Source: Candidatus Thiothrix putei
GTDB lineage: Bacteria; Pseudomonadota; Gammaproteobacteria; Thiotrichales; Thiotrichaceae
Length of the DNA: 64,000 nucleotides
Direction: 5' to 3'
Assembly: GCA_029972225.1 (NCBI GenBank)
Contig: CP124756.1
Coordinates: 3,454,001 to 3,518,000, forward strand
The notes beneath the pieces were generated by a model that was not told the DNA's origin, did no database searches, and worked only from the letters and a program-made list of their open reading frames with translations. The position numbers and the translations under genes are program-made. Positions 34,251 to 43,594 of this stretch are shown one piece after another; positions within the stretch are counted from its first letter, which is position 1; each line of letters opens with the position of its first letter.

Positions 34251-34709
34251 TTAGTTAGCAGCAGGACCAGGTGCTGCACCCGGAGCTGGCATCGCAGGAG
34301 GAGCCATCATTGGAGCGCCCATAGGAGGAGCCATCATTGGAGCGCCCATAGGAGGAGCCATCATTGGAGCACCCATAGGGGGAGCCATCATTGGAGCGCC
34401 CATCGGTGCAGCGCCGTAAGGCATCATTGGGTAGTTATTGCCACCCATGAATGGCATATTGTTATTATTACCCATGAACGGCATACCACCCATGAAGCCA
34501 TTGTTACCGCCATAGCTGTCTTCATCATCAAAGCTGTCCATCATTTCTTCCATCCAGTACATAGGAGTCCATTCTGGCCAGTCGCTTTCTTCATAGTAAG
34601 GGCCGTAAGGCCCCATTTTCCATTCACCATCGTTGCCACCGAAAAAGTCGTTTGCACTTGCGGTAGCAGACAGAGCCAACAGGCTCAAGCCAATCAATAA
34701 TTTTTTCAT
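34251..34709 (-). CDS. Secreted Met/Pro/Gly-rich repeat protein
   Basis: 152 residues. Signal MKKLLIGLSLLALSATASA, then an acidic aromatic segment (DGEWKMGPYGPYYEESDWPE, MYWMEEMMDSFDDED), an Asn/Gly/Met segment (GGMPFMGNNNNMPFMGG), and four 9-residue repeats of the type MGAPMMAPP before a Pro/Ala tail. Low complexity throughout. Together with the neighbouring gene it is a candidate sulfur-globule or other periplasmic structural protein. The repeats are near-identical in DNA too, so length variation between strains is likely. Confidence 0.6.
   Translation of the reverse strand: MKKLLIGLSLLALSATASANDFFGGNDGEWKMGPYGPYYEESDWPEWTPMYWMEEMMDSFDDEDSYGGNNGFMGGMPFMGNNNNMPFMGGNNYPMMPYGAAPMGAPMMAPPMGAPMMAPPMGAPMMAPPMGAPMMAPPAMPAPGAAPGPAAN
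34297..34404 (-). repeat. Four tandem 27-base repeats
   Basis: Four head-to-tail 27-base units (starts 34297, 34324, 34351, 34378) encoding PMGAPMMAP-type units. The units differ by only a few bases, which points to recent expansion by slippage. Confidence 0.9.
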
Positions 34710-34779
34710 TTCAATATCTCCTATGCGGTTATGTCGTATCAGGCTAACCCTGACTATGTTAAGACTATATCAGTATATT

Positions 34780-35397
34780 CTAATATATACCAGTGTTGAA
34801 TCGAAAAAAACTGCTATCGGAAGTGACGAGATCCAAGGGAACATCCCATGGTTGGCGGGTTAAAGATTCGGCTTGTTGAAAGTGGTAAGCCAGCCCGCAC
34901 AGATAAGGGCGCAAGCTTGCCATGGTGCATCGTTTGAATGCAAAGGTGCGATCATAAAAGCCTCCTCCCATCCCCATGCGCGTGCCAGTATGATCGAATG
35001 CGACCAACGGGGCGATCACCAGATCAAGCCAGCGTGCTGGGCGCTGTTGACGATAATGTGGATACGGTTCAGGAATGCGGAAGCGGTTCAAGCGGAAGCG
35101 AGTTGTCCTATCCCAACGCACAAACCACAGTCGCCCGTCTTTGAATGGCGATAAAACCGGCAGATAAAAATATTGGTGCGGTAGTGCGTGATGACGCACG
35201 CTGCGTGGGTCAGCTTCGCCCCTGACAGGTAGGTACAGTGCAATGTGCCGTGCATTGCGAAATAACCGCTGAGTGGTCAAACGAGTAACCGCTTGCTGTG
35301 ATAGTTGGTTTTGTTCGGAAGGGCTAAGCGCTGCACGTTGGCGTTGGATAGTGCGGCGTAGTGAAGGTTTAGGTAGAGGCGGGATTGATGTCGGCAT
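34780..35397 (-). CDS. 5-formyltetrahydrofolate cyclo-ligase
   Basis: 205 residues. The ATP-binding signature near the C-terminus is GTRMGMGGGFYDRTF, and the N-terminal KPSLRRTIQRQRAAL is the usual opening helix. The enzyme turns 5-formyl-THF into 5,10-methenyl-THF with ATP. The start overlaps the FHA gene by 29 bases, so it is read from the mltD-FHA transcript. 5' upstream choice is uncertain because of that overlap. Confidence 0.88.
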   Translation of the reverse strand: MPTSIPPLPKPSLRRTIQRQRAALSPSEQNQLSQQAVTRLTTQRLFRNARHIALYLPVRGEADPRSVRHHALPHQYFYLPVLSPFKDGRLWFVRWDRTTRFRLNRFRIPEPYPHYRQQRPARWLDLVIAPLVAFDHTGTRMGMGGGFYDRTFAFKRCTMASLRPYLCGLAYHFQQAESLTRQPWDVPLDLVTSDSSFFRFNTGIY

Positions 35398-35983
35398 CTT
35401 GCTCCTTCAGACAGAATTGGAAGGTGGTTTCTTCCACCTTGAGGGTGTCTCCATCGCTCAACGTTCGGGTACGATGGTTATTCATCGTACCCGTTTCGCT
35501 CATAATATATTGCCCTTGAGTGGAACACTCAATCAAAACTTGTCCGGTGGTTTGATTCCCTAGCACTAAGCGTTCGGCTTTTAAGGGAATAATGTACCCT
35601 GATTTGCTGCCATCCATCACTTGTAGCCAAGCATTGTAGCTGGCATCCATCAATTTAGGGTGAATACTTAAGTGTTTGATTTGTATTGCAATACCTTGAG
35701 CAGAGCGAAAAACCACTTGGTATTTTCCGAGTGCTATGATGTCTCCATCCATGAGTAAGTGGCGGTCAATCTGCTGCTGATTGACGTAAGTACCATTGGT
35801 GCTTTGCAAGTCTTCCAAAAAGCAGTCGTCTCTCACCACGGTGATGCGGGCGTGATTATTGCTAATGGTGCGATCGGGAAGAGCGATGTCGCACTTGCCA
35901 TGGCGTCCAAACACAATGCTGGTTTTTTTTACAGCAATGCGTTTGAGGATTTGTTTGTCAAGCATGACAATCAGTTCGCTCAT
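35369..35983 (-). CDS. FHA-domain protein
   Basis: 204 residues. Residues 20-90 are a forkhead-associated domain: FGRHGKCDIALPDRTISNNH and LQSTNGTYVNQQQI carry the Gly-Arg, Ser/Asn-His and Ser-Thr-Asn-Gly motifs for phosphothreonine binding. A second region (LVLGNQTTGQVLIE, SDGDTLKVEETTFQF) looks like a degenerate FHA fold. Overlaps mltD by 4 bases (ATGA). A partner kinase is not in the window. Confidence 0.85.
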   Translation of the reverse strand: MSELIVMLDKQILKRIAVKKTSIVFGRHGKCDIALPDRTISNNHARITVVRDDCFLEDLQSTNGTYVNQQQIDRHLLMDGDIIALGKYQVVFRSAQGIAIQIKHLSIHPKLMDASYNAWLQVMDGSKSGYIIPLKAERLVLGNQTTGQVLIECSTQGQYIMSETGTMNNHRTRTLSDGDTLKVEETTFQFCLKEQDADINPAST

Positions 35984-37287
35984 GACTGGGCATTAACTCC
36001 TGATACACTGGCAATCACGTCTAAACGCTCACCGACTTTTAACTTGGAGGTGCGTTTGCTGTTGTGTTTCATCAAGGTCTTTACTGTAGTTCCATGACGT
36101 AGGGCGATGGATTGCAAGGTATCGCCTCTACGTACCGTATGTACTTTGACGCTACTTTTGGTGTTAGCTTTCGCGAGCTGGCTAGATTTCTTCTTACCCA
36201 TACGAGTCGTTGCCAGCTTATTGTAACCAGAGGACGATTTACTGGCATAAATCCGGTTATTGGCTGCCGGAGGCAAGGCTTCAATGGCTTGTACGAGTTG
36301 CTTGGCGTATTGACGTGGCAGCACAATGCGATTGGAATATTGTGGTGTGGTGATGCCCGTGCGGAAACAGGGGTTCAAGTTTAGCAAGGTATCCGCTGCT
36401 AAGCCTGCCTGTAGTGCAGCCTGCCGTAAATCGACGGGTTTGTCGATGCGCAGTTGTGCCAAACGTGCGCTGTTGGGGGTTTCCGGCAGCGTAATGCCAT
36501 AGCGTGGTGCATTACCAATCAGTTCTTTGAACGCCAGTAAGCGTGGTACATATTCGCGGGTTTCTTTGGGCAAGGAAAGGTGCCAGAACGTTGTCGGCAG
36601 TCCTTTAGCACGGTTGCGGTCTATTTCACGTTGTACCCGATTTTCACCACAGTTATACGCCGCGAGTGCGAGTAACCAGTCACCATTGAAATCGTTGTTG
36701 AGTTTTTGCAAGTAAGTCAATGCTGCGCCTGTGGCAGCAAACGGATCCATACGGGCATCGTAGGATATGGCTTGTTGCAAGCCATAGCGTCGCCCGGTAT
36801 CAGGAATAAATTGCCACAGACCCGCAGCACCTGCGTGGGAGAAAACATCCGCATCAAAGGCACTTTCCACGAAAGGCAGTAAGGCAAGTTCGCTGGGCAT
36901 GTCGCGGCGCTCAACTTCGTGCACAATCATGTGCAGGAAGACACTGGCACGTTCAGAGAGCAAGTTTAATTGGGCCGGATTACGTCCGTAATACTGAACA
37001 AACCGTTGTACGTGTGGGTGCTGGCTGTATTGGTTATTGAGTTTGAAGCCGCGAAATACCCGCTCCCACGTATCAAAATCGTTATCTAGCACAGGTTTTT
37101 GCTGCGCTTGCTGTTGGATACTCGTTTGAGCGTCATTGGCAAGACTCGTGCTATGCAAAGAAGCTTTGCGTAACGTCGGTTGTTTACTGGCCTGTTCTGG
37201 TTTACCCATGTGGCTAGAACAACCAGAGCCAGTAAATAATGTGATGATAGACGCAGCGATGAACGCCGGTTTGCTTATTGTTATCAT
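35980..37287 (-). CDS. mltD: Membrane-bound lytic murein transglycosylase D
   Basis: 435 residues. Signal with lipobox (IITLFTGSGC). The lytic transglycosylase domain has the catalytic Glu in LLPFVESAFDAD, then GAAGLWQFIPDTGRRYGL and ALAAYNCGENRV. One LysM repeat at the C-terminus (VHTVRRGDTLQSIALRHGTT), fewer than the two of E. coli MltD. Cuts peptidoglycan glycan strands in the periplasm. First gene of mltD-FHA-fau; divergent from the methyltransferase gene, as in the E. coli mltD-gloB-yafS region. Confidence 0.9.
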   Translation of the reverse strand: MITISKPAFIAASIITLFTGSGCSSHMGKPEQASKQPTLRKASLHSTSLANDAQTSIQQQAQQKPVLDNDFDTWERVFRGFKLNNQYSQHPHVQRFVQYYGRNPAQLNLLSERASVFLHMIVHEVERRDMPSELALLPFVESAFDADVFSHAGAAGLWQFIPDTGRRYGLQQAISYDARMDPFAATGAALTYLQKLNNDFNGDWLLALAAYNCGENRVQREIDRNRAKGLPTTFWHLSLPKETREYVPRLLAFKELIGNAPRYGITLPETPNSARLAQLRIDKPVDLRQAALQAGLAADTLLNLNPCFRTGITTPQYSNRIVLPRQYAKQLVQAIEALPPAANNRIYASKSSSGYNKLATTRMGKKKSSQLAKANTKSSVKVHTVRRGDTLQSIALRHGTTVKTLMKHNSKRTSKLKVGERLDVIASVSGVNAQS

Positions 37288-37426
37288 GTTTAAAACCCCA
37301 TTGACTTTGTTATTCTTATGTTGCCCCTGATTCGTCGCTATAATGATGTACAGGATAGCAGTTGAGTAACGGGATACTCTTCATAAGTTTTTCTGATTAG
37401 TCTAGTCTGCTGCGAATATAATACGT

Positions 37427-38236
37427 ATGTTACTTGTGAACAAGGAAAAATCGCTGAACGTTACTGCTACAACTTCATTATCGCCAGCAGGGGTCAATGT
37501 CTGCCGGGATTGGTATGCTTCATCAACAGGGCAGGCTACCTTGGCGCGGGTGCAGACGATTATCAGTCGCATGAGCGCCGATATTTTTGGTTACTACGCC
37601 TTGGAAACGGGTGTGTTAGCAGGGCAATATTCTTTTTTGCAAGAATCACGGGTTGCCAGCCAGTTTTCTTTAGGGGGGGGATCGGGTGAACGGGTCAGTA
37701 TTGTGGGGACACCGGAGCAGCTACCCTTTGCGTTAAACAATATGGATTTGGTTGTGGCGAGTCATGCCTTGGATTGTAGTCGCAGCCCCCATCAAGTATT
37801 GCGTGAAATCGAACGGGTATTAGTGCCTGAAGGCCATTGTATTTTGATAGGCTTTAACCCGATCAGCTTCAAGGGCTTGGCACAATTGCGTTATTGGTAT
37901 AATCCCCAGGCACGACACTGCCACTTTTATTCCACTTTTCGTGTGCGTGAGTGGCTGAGTGTGTTGGGGTTTGAGGTGTGTGAAACGGTTTCAGCGGGAT
38001 TTTGCCCGGTATTTGGTGGTGATTATCTGTTTAAACGGGCGCGTTGGTTGGATCGTTTGGGGAGCCAGTTCCGTTTGATGACGGGTAATGTGTACATTAT
38101 TCATGCGCAGAAAAAGGTATCCAACATGACGCTATTATTGCCTTCCCGCAAAGTTAAGCCGGTGCTACGTCCGGGAATGATTGTGAATCCGGGCGCCGGG
38201 CGTGTATCCCGTAAAGAGCCAAATAATGCCAAGTAA
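37427..38236 (+). CDS. YafS-like SAM methyltransferase
   Basis: 269 residues, class I methyltransferase. The SAM-binding first loop is weak; conserved blocks are [40 protein letters not shown] and [20 protein letters not shown]. Its position upstream of rnhA-dnaQ matches yafS in E. coli. It overlaps rnhA by 11 bases. Substrate unknown. Confidence 0.8.
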   Translation: MLLVNKEKSLNVTATTSLSPAGVNVCRDWYASSTGQATLARVQTIISRMSADIFGYYALETGVLAGQYSFLQESRVASQFSLGGGSGERVSIVGTPEQLPFALNNMDLVVASHALDCSRSPHQVLREIERVLVPEGHCILIGFNPISFKGLAQLRYWYNPQARHCHFYSTFRVREWLSVLGFEVCETVSAGFCPVFGGDYLFKRARWLDRLGSQFRLMTGNVYIIHAQKKVSNMTLLLPSRKVKPVLRPGMIVNPGAGRVSRKEPNNAK

Positions 38237-38669
38237 AGTAGTTGAGATTTTTACCGATGGTGCCTGCCGTGGTAATCCGGGGCCGGGAGGTTGGGGCGCA
38301 TTGTTGCGCTACAATGGCACAGAGCGTGAACTCTACGGGTATCAGCCTGTCACCACTAACAATCAAATGGAACTGATGGCAGCGATTCAGGCACTGGAAA
38401 CCCTGACACGCCCGTGTGAGGTGGTGTTGACCACCGATTCCCAATACGTCCGCCAAGGCATTACGGAATGGCTGGCAGGGTGGAAACGCAAAGGTTGGAA
38501 AACTGCTGCGGGTAAACCGGTTAAAAACCAAGAGCTTTGGCAACGTTTGGATACAGCGACTACCCAGCATCGTATTGACTGGCGTTGGGTCAAGGGTCAC
38601 AGCGGACATGCTGAAAACGAACGGGTAGACCAACTTGCCAATAAAGCCATCGACGAGAAAAAAGTATGA
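38226..38669 (+). CDS. rnhA: Ribonuclease HI
   Basis: 147 residues from the ATG at 38226 ([19 protein letters not shown]). Active-site acids: Asp in [16 protein letters not shown], Glu in [13 protein letters not shown], Asp in [12 protein letters not shown], and the late Asp in [11 protein letters not shown]. Degrades RNA in RNA-DNA hybrids. Overlaps dnaQ by 4 bases; the pair is conserved in proteobacteria. Confidence 0.95.
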   Translation: MPSKVVEIFTDGACRGNPGPGGWGALLRYNGTERELYGYQPVTTNNQMELMAAIQALETLTRPCEVVLTTDSQYVRQGITEWLAGWKRKGWKTAAGKPVKNQELWQRLDTATTQHRIDWRWVKGHSGHAENERVDQLANKAIDEKKV

Positions 38670-39385
38670 GCCGTCAAATTATCCTCGATACAGAAACTAC
38701 TGGTCTTGAGCCTAAAGAAGGTCATCGCATCATCGAAATTGGTTGCGTGGAAATGCTCAACCGGCGTCTGACGGGAAACAATTTCCACTATTATCTGCAA
38801 CCTGATCGTGAGATTGATGCAGGAGCGATTGAGGTTCATGGCATCACCAATGAGTTTCTTGCTGATAAACCGCGCTTTGAAGATGTTATGAAAGACCTGC
38901 TGGCCTATCTGCATGGGGCGGAATTAATCATCCATAATGCGCCGTTTGATATTGGTTTCCTTAACCATGAATTGCGCTTAGTGAATCCAGCACATCACCC
39001 GATTACGGATGATTGCAGCGTAACCGATACATTGGTCATGGCGCGACAAATGTTCCCCGGACAACGTGCCAGTTTGGATGCGTTATGTAAGCGTTACGAA
39101 ATCAACAATACGCACCGTACTTTGCACGGCGCTTTGCTGGATGCGGAGATTTTGGCAGATGTCTACCTTGCCATGACAGGTGGACAAGTCAGTTTGTTGC
39201 TAGGTGCAGAGGATGCAGGTAATAACGGTCAAAACGGAAGTGCAGGAATCCGTCGGATTGTTGCTGATGTGAGTCGTTTGCGAGTGATTCAAGCCAATGC
39301 TGAAGAGATGGCAGCCCACACTGAACGTGTTGCTGCCATCACCAAAGCAGGGGGCAAATGTTTGTTTGACACGTTATCCGCTTAG
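38666..39385 (+). CDS. dnaQ: DNA polymerase III epsilon subunit
   Basis: 239 residues of 3'-5' proofreading exonuclease. Exo [22 protein letters not shown]; Exo [18 protein letters not shown]; Exo [20 protein letters not shown]. The C-terminal tail binds the alpha subunit. Ends in a 4-base overlap with the convergent outer-membrane protein gene. Confidence 0.95.
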   Translation: MSRQIILDTETTGLEPKEGHRIIEIGCVEMLNRRLTGNNFHYYLQPDREIDAGAIEVHGITNEFLADKPRFEDVMKDLLAYLHGAELIIHNAPFDIGFLNHELRLVNPAHHPITDDCSVTDTLVMARQMFPGQRASLDALCKRYEINNTHRTLHGALLDAEILADVYLAMTGGQVSLLLGAEDAGNNGQNGSAGIRRIVADVSRLRVIQANAEEMAAHTERVAAITKAGGKCLFDTLSA

Positions 39386-40083
39386 AAGTTAAACGTTGCA
39401 CCGACGTAAATCATGTCGGTATCCGTTTTCACACTGTGTAAATCGGTAACGTTTTTATTGGCGTCCAGTTCCAAAAAGCGGTCACCCTTGCCGGTATTAA
39501 AGGTACGATCCCAACCTGCGCGGATGCTAATGCGGTCGGTGACTTCGTGTTCAATGCCAAGTCCGACAGTTGGGCTAACTCCCCGGTCAGTACTTTTGTA
39601 TTTTTCATTGATGCCGTCAAGGTTGGTATAATCCATACTGTTTTTGTTTTCCCAAACAAATGCGCCTGCCTTGCCATAGACGGAAGTCTTGCGTGTAACA
39701 CGGTGATTCGCTTTGGCACTGAGGCCAATACCACGGGTTTTTTGGCGGGCACGTGCCGTTTCTGCACGTCCACCGGGGATGCCAAATTCAGGGCGGTACA
39801 TGTCAATGGAATACGTATCGCCAAGGTTGGCGTATTCGGCTTCCACCCCCCATACGGGGTTTAAATTAGCGCCAGCGTAGACTTTGTGAACCTTAGCTCC
39901 TGTGTTTTTTTTGTGCATGGTGAATTTAGAGCCGGTACATTCATCACAAAACTGCGCTTCACTGCCGTTGTTTTGAGACGCACCGATGGCTGCTCCAGCA
40001 TAGTAGGGGGAAAAGCCTGCTTCTGCCATGCTTGAACCCACTAGGGCAGCGAGGCCAGCATTCACAACCAAGAATTTTTTCAT
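39382..40083 (-). CDS. Small outer-membrane beta-barrel protein
   Basis: 233 residues from the ATG at 40081-40083. Signal peptide MKKFLVVNAGLAALVGSSMAEA. Alternating strands and a C-terminal [10 protein letters not shown] with terminal Phe mark an OmpA/OmpW-type 8-strand barrel (KVYAGANLNPVWGVEAEYA, GLGIEHEVTDRISIRAGWD). Two Cys (FCDECTG) sit in the first loop. No specific family role. Confidence 0.78.
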   Translation of the reverse strand: MKKFLVVNAGLAALVGSSMAEAGFSPYYAGAAIGASQNNGSEAQFCDECTGSKFTMHKKNTGAKVHKVYAGANLNPVWGVEAEYANLGDTYSIDMYRPEFGIPGGRAETARARQKTRGIGLSAKANHRVTRKTSVYGKAGAFVWENKNSMDYTNLDGINEKYKSTDRGVSPTVGLGIEHEVTDRISIRAGWDRTFNTGKGDRFLELDANKNVTDLHSVKTDTDMIYVGATFNF

Positions 40084-40242
40084 GGGATTGATTCCTGAAA
40101 AGTAATCCACTAAAGAACTTTTTTATCAGCATTTATTTTAAAACTGTATTCGCGAAGCTAACGCTATTAAGTAGGATAAATGGCAGTTTAGAGCAGATAG
40201 TTGGGCGTTGCGTTATTTCTGAATTGGTATAGTGAGTTATTT

Positions 40243-41556
40243 ATGTTAACGACTCTTTTGCTGGATCGTCGCCATGTTTGGCATCCCTTTACGCAAGCTC
40301 AGACTGCTCCAGAGCCGATTGCCATCACGTCGGCTAAAGGCATTCGCCTCTATGCTGAAGATGGTCGTGAGTTTCTTGATCTGATTTCATCCTGGTGGGT
40401 GAATATCCACGGACACGCTCACCCCACGATTGCCGCTGCCATTGCCCGCCAAGCGCACACGCTGGAACAGGTCATTTTCGCCGGATTCACGCACCAACCT
40501 GCCGCGCAATTGGCACACGAACTGGTGCAACGTTTGCCGGTTGGCCTTACCCGCGTATTCTTCAGCGATGACGGTTCCACAGCGGTGGAAGTGGCGTTGA
40601 AAATGGCGCTGCAATACTGGCGCAATCACGGTGAATCCCAGCGCACCCGTTTCCTTGCCTTTGAAGGCGGCTATCATGGCGATACAGTAGGCGCGATGTC
40701 GGCGGGCAAAGGTTGTGGATTTTTTGATACTTACGGAAGTTTGTTGTTTGAAGTCGGTTTGTTGCCCTTCCCCGCAACATGGGATGGCGACACGGCAGTA
40801 GCCGCCAAAGAGCAAGCCGCTTTAGCGCAACTCGATACTTATCTTGCTGACCACGGTGATACCCTCGCGGCTGTCATTATGGAGCCGTTGGTGCAAGGTT
40901 CTGCCGGAATGCGCATGTGCCGCCCCGAATTTTTGCAAGCGTTGGCAGCACGTTTGCGTGAGTCGGGTATCCTATTGATTTTCGATGAGGTTATGACGGG
41001 GTTTGGGCGCACGGGGGCGATGTTTGCCTCCCTAAAAGCGCAAGTGACACCGGATATTATTTGCCTATCGAAAGGGCTGACAGCGGGGTTTTTGCCCATG
41101 TCGGTGACGGTTGCCAGCGAAGCCATTTACGTGGCATTTTTGGGGGAAAGCTTTGATCGGGCGTTGGTGCATGGGCATTCTTTCACCGCGAATCCCTTGG
41201 GCTGTGCGGCAGCGTCGGCATCTTTACAAGTATTTGCAGATGAACAGACGCTGGCAAAATTACCACAAATCGAACGCTGGCAGCGGCAAGGTTTGGCAAC
41301 CTTGGCAGGGCATCCGTTGGTGCAGCGGATGAGGGTCATGGGGACGATTGCGGCATTCGATGTGGTGGCAGCGGATGCAGGCTACACTTCCGCGATTGGG
41401 GCGCAACTCAAAGCCTTTTTCCATGAGCGCGGCTTATTATTGCGCCCACTGGGAAATGTGGTGTATGTGTTACCACCGTATTGCGTGACCGAAGCTGAGC
41501 TTAAACAGGCGTATGCGGTGATTGCAGACGGTTTGGCACAGCTTGCGGTCGGTTAG
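40243..41556 (+). CDS. bioA: Adenosylmethionine-8-amino-7-oxononanoate transaminase
   Basis: 437 residues, class III PLP aminotransferase. RRHVWHPFTQ at the start is diagnostic of BioA; the cofactor Lys is in IICLSKGLTAGFLPMS and the Asp in LLIFDEVMTGFGRTG. SSWWVNIHGHAHPTI is the substrate-site block. It makes 7,8-diaminopelargonate in biotin synthesis. Start at 40243; the upstream in-frame start at 40201 lacks support. Other bio genes are not in the window; the next gene is a convergent putative diiron enzyme. Confidence 0.95.
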   Translation: MLTTLLLDRRHVWHPFTQAQTAPEPIAITSAKGIRLYAEDGREFLDLISSWWVNIHGHAHPTIAAAIARQAHTLEQVIFAGFTHQPAAQLAHELVQRLPVGLTRVFFSDDGSTAVEVALKMALQYWRNHGESQRTRFLAFEGGYHGDTVGAMSAGKGCGFFDTYGSLLFEVGLLPFPATWDGDTAVAAKEQAALAQLDTYLADHGDTLAAVIMEPLVQGSAGMRMCRPEFLQALAARLRESGILLIFDEVMTGFGRTGAMFASLKAQVTPDIICLSKGLTAGFLPMSVTVASEAIYVAFLGESFDRALVHGHSFTANPLGCAAASASLQVFADEQTLAKLPQIERWQRQGLATLAGHPLVQRMRVMGTIAAFDVVAADAGYTSAIGAQLKAFFHERGLLLRPLGNVVYVLPPYCVTEAELKQAYAVIADGLAQLAVG

Positions 41557-41559
41557 GGC

Positions 41560-42249
41560 TTACTGCTTGCCGAAGACTTCGCGCTGCAACCCATTCAATT
41601 GCACGAGCCGCGCATTGAGGTTGAGGTTGATACCGCGCCACAGGGATTCTTGCCCTTCGCGGGTTTCCAAATGCGGCATAATGGCTTCTTCAATCATGCG
41701 TGAATGTTCAATATCCAGCTCGATATGCCCGATAAACAATTCCAGCGCATCATCATCTAAGCCTGGTACAGTACGCAAGCCAGTCAGTAACAGGCGGTAA
41801 TACGGCGGAATCGGCCATTCCCCGGCAATGCCTGCCACCCCGACGGCTGCCAACCAGTCAGTGCCTTGGGTAATACGCATCATGGTGTCAATGTAACCTT
41901 GCTGTTCGGGGGTGATCGGCGGGTTGGCAATCTCTTCCGGGCTGCAATCCACCGCGCGTAGCAGCTTGCGGTAGACTTCCATGTGTGATTTTGACGGGTC
42001 GCCATTGCCGTATTCGTCGTACAAAATATCTGCCAGCACTGCTTGAATGCGCTCATCGGGGGTCACGCCCAGCGCATTCGCCTGATACAAGCGGGTGCGC
42101 AAAATGTGCGGGTAATACAATAGCGCGAAGGTGCGGGCTTGTTGAAACGTCAGCGCTTGTGTCGAAAACTGTTGCAGGAACGGATGGCGCAGGAACGGGT
42201 GGTTATTGACCCGTTCTTTGAGTTCTTGCAGGAAAACAGGTGCGTTCAT
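41560..42249 (-). CDS. Haem-oxygenase-like iron-containing redox enzyme
   Basis: 229 residues from the ATG at 42247-42249. All-helical TenA/PqqC-like fold: HPFLRHPFLQQFSTQALTFQQ at the start, then ILYDEYGNGDPSKSH with an acid-x-acid...His pattern, GIAGEWPIPPYY, and FIGHIELDIEHSRMIEEAI with His, Asp/Glu and His. These are the expected metal ligands of haem-oxygenase-like diiron oxidases such as CADD-type enzymes. Convergent with bioA, 4 bases apart. The substrate is unknown. Confidence 0.75.
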   Translation of the reverse strand: MNAPVFLQELKERVNNHPFLRHPFLQQFSTQALTFQQARTFALLYYPHILRTRLYQANALGVTPDERIQAVLADILYDEYGNGDPSKSHMEVYRKLLRAVDCSPEEIANPPITPEQQGYIDTMMRITQGTDWLAAVGVAGIAGEWPIPPYYRLLLTGLRTVPGLDDDALELFIGHIELDIEHSRMIEEAIMPHLETREGQESLWRGINLNLNARLVQLNGLQREVFGKQ

Positions 42250-42346
42250 GTGCGAGTGCCTTCTAAAATGGGGGAATTGCGTAACTGTAGCAGCAGTGTG
42301 CGGCAAAGCCGAATTTTCCATAAGTTTCTACTGATATACCACCGGA

Positions 42347-43594
42347 ATGATCAAGAAATTGCTGATTTTTACCCGCGCACTCGCCATTGCGCTGTTTCAT
42401 GATATGCATCAGGGAAGCATTACGTTGCGGGCGATGGGCTTGGTCTATACCACCTTGCTGTCGTTAGTGCCGTTGCTGGCACTGAGTTTTTCGGTGCTCA
42501 AAGGTTTCGGGGTGCATAACCAGATGGAGCCGTTATTGTTAGCGCTGTTAGAGCCAATGGGGGATAAAGCAGAGGAGTTGACCCGTCAGGTGTTGGGCTT
42601 CGTCGATAATGTGCAGGTGGGAGTGTTGGGTGTCGCGGGCTTGGCTATTTTGTTCTACACCGTGGTGTCACTGATGCAAAAGGTGGAAGAGGCGTTTAAT
42701 CATGTGTGGCGTGTGAAACGTCAACGCTCGATATTGCTGCAATTTCGGGATTACCTGAGTGTGGTGTTGGTGGGGCCGGTGTTGATCTTTTCTGCGTTAG
42801 GGGTGTGGACGGCGTTGGCGAATTCTGCTTGGTTGCATTCGTCGGCAGTGCTGGAAACGGGCTTGGCGGTATTGGTGCAATTGAGTCCCACTTTTTTGAT
42901 TGTATTGGCATTTACCTTTATTTACCTGTTTATGCCAAATACGCGCGTCAAGCCCTTGGCGGCATTCGGCGGCGCCCTGATGGCGGGCATTGTGTGGCAA
43001 GTGGCGGGGTGGTTGTTTGCGGCATTTGTGGTGAGTTCGGGGCAGCAAACCGCGATTTATTCGATTTTTGCCAGTTTGTTTTTATTCATGTTATGGCTGT
43101 ACGTGGGCTGGATTATTGTGCTGACCGGGGCGCGGCTGGCGTATTATTTTCAGCACCCGGATGCGGTGTATTTGCCCCAGCAACCCACTGAAACCAGTGT
43201 GCAAACCCGCGAATTATTGGCCGCAGCGGTATTGCGCGAAGTCGGGCAACGCTTCATCAGCAAGCAAGCACCGCCTTCGTTAGAGGAATTGAGCCATGCG
43301 ATTCCGGTATCCCGTTTGCTATTGGAAGAGGCCTTGGACGATTTGGTCAGTTACGGCATTCTCAGTCGCGACGACGATGACCCTACGCATTATTTGTTAC
43401 GCATCAGCCCGGAAATGCTCACGGTGGCGGATATTCGCCGCTGTTTTTGGCAAGGGAGCAGGCAGCAACAACGGCAAGCCACCCAAATCCAGCAGCAGAT
43501 TGGATTTAGTGAGGCGCAATTAATCGCACTGGACAGTCATCCGCATCTGACACTGCAACAATTGTTAGCAGCACGAGTCTCAACGCAACCCTGA
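42347..43594 (+). CDS. YihY/BrkB-family membrane protein
   Basis: 415 residues. Six hydrophobic helices typical of the family: VYTTLLSLVPLLALSFSVLKG, VGVLGVAGLAILFYTVVSLM, YLSVVLVGPVLIFSALGVWT and LWLYVGWIIVLTGARLAYYF. The extra C-terminal 120 residues hold a winged-helix-like segment (SRLLLEEALDDLVSYGILSRD), as in longer proteobacterial members once called RNase BN. Function not established. Its end overlaps the convergent dgt gene by 15 bases. Confidence 0.85.
   Translation: MIKKLLIFTRALAIALFHDMHQGSITLRAMGLVYTTLLSLVPLLALSFSVLKGFGVHNQMEPLLLALLEPMGDKAEELTRQVLGFVDNVQVGVLGVAGLAILFYTVVSLMQKVEEAFNHVWRVKRQRSILLQFRDYLSVVLVGPVLIFSALGVWTALANSAWLHSSAVLETGLAVLVQLSPTFLIVLAFTFIYLFMPNTRVKPLAAFGGALMAGIVWQVAGWLFAAFVVSSGQQTAIYSIFASLFLFMLWLYVGWIIVLTGARLAYYFQHPDAVYLPQQPTETSVQTRELLAAAVLREVGQRFISKQAPPSLEELSHAIPVSRLLLEEALDDLVSYGILSRDDDDPTHYLLRISPEMLTVADIRRCFWQGSRQQQRQATQIQQQIGFSEAQLIALDSHPHLTLQQLLAARVSTQP

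Noticed and set aside
34297..34404. Tandem repeats as a CRISPR array
   Set aside because: Units are contiguous without spacers and encode in-frame peptide repeats. No CRISPR array or cas gene was seen in the window.
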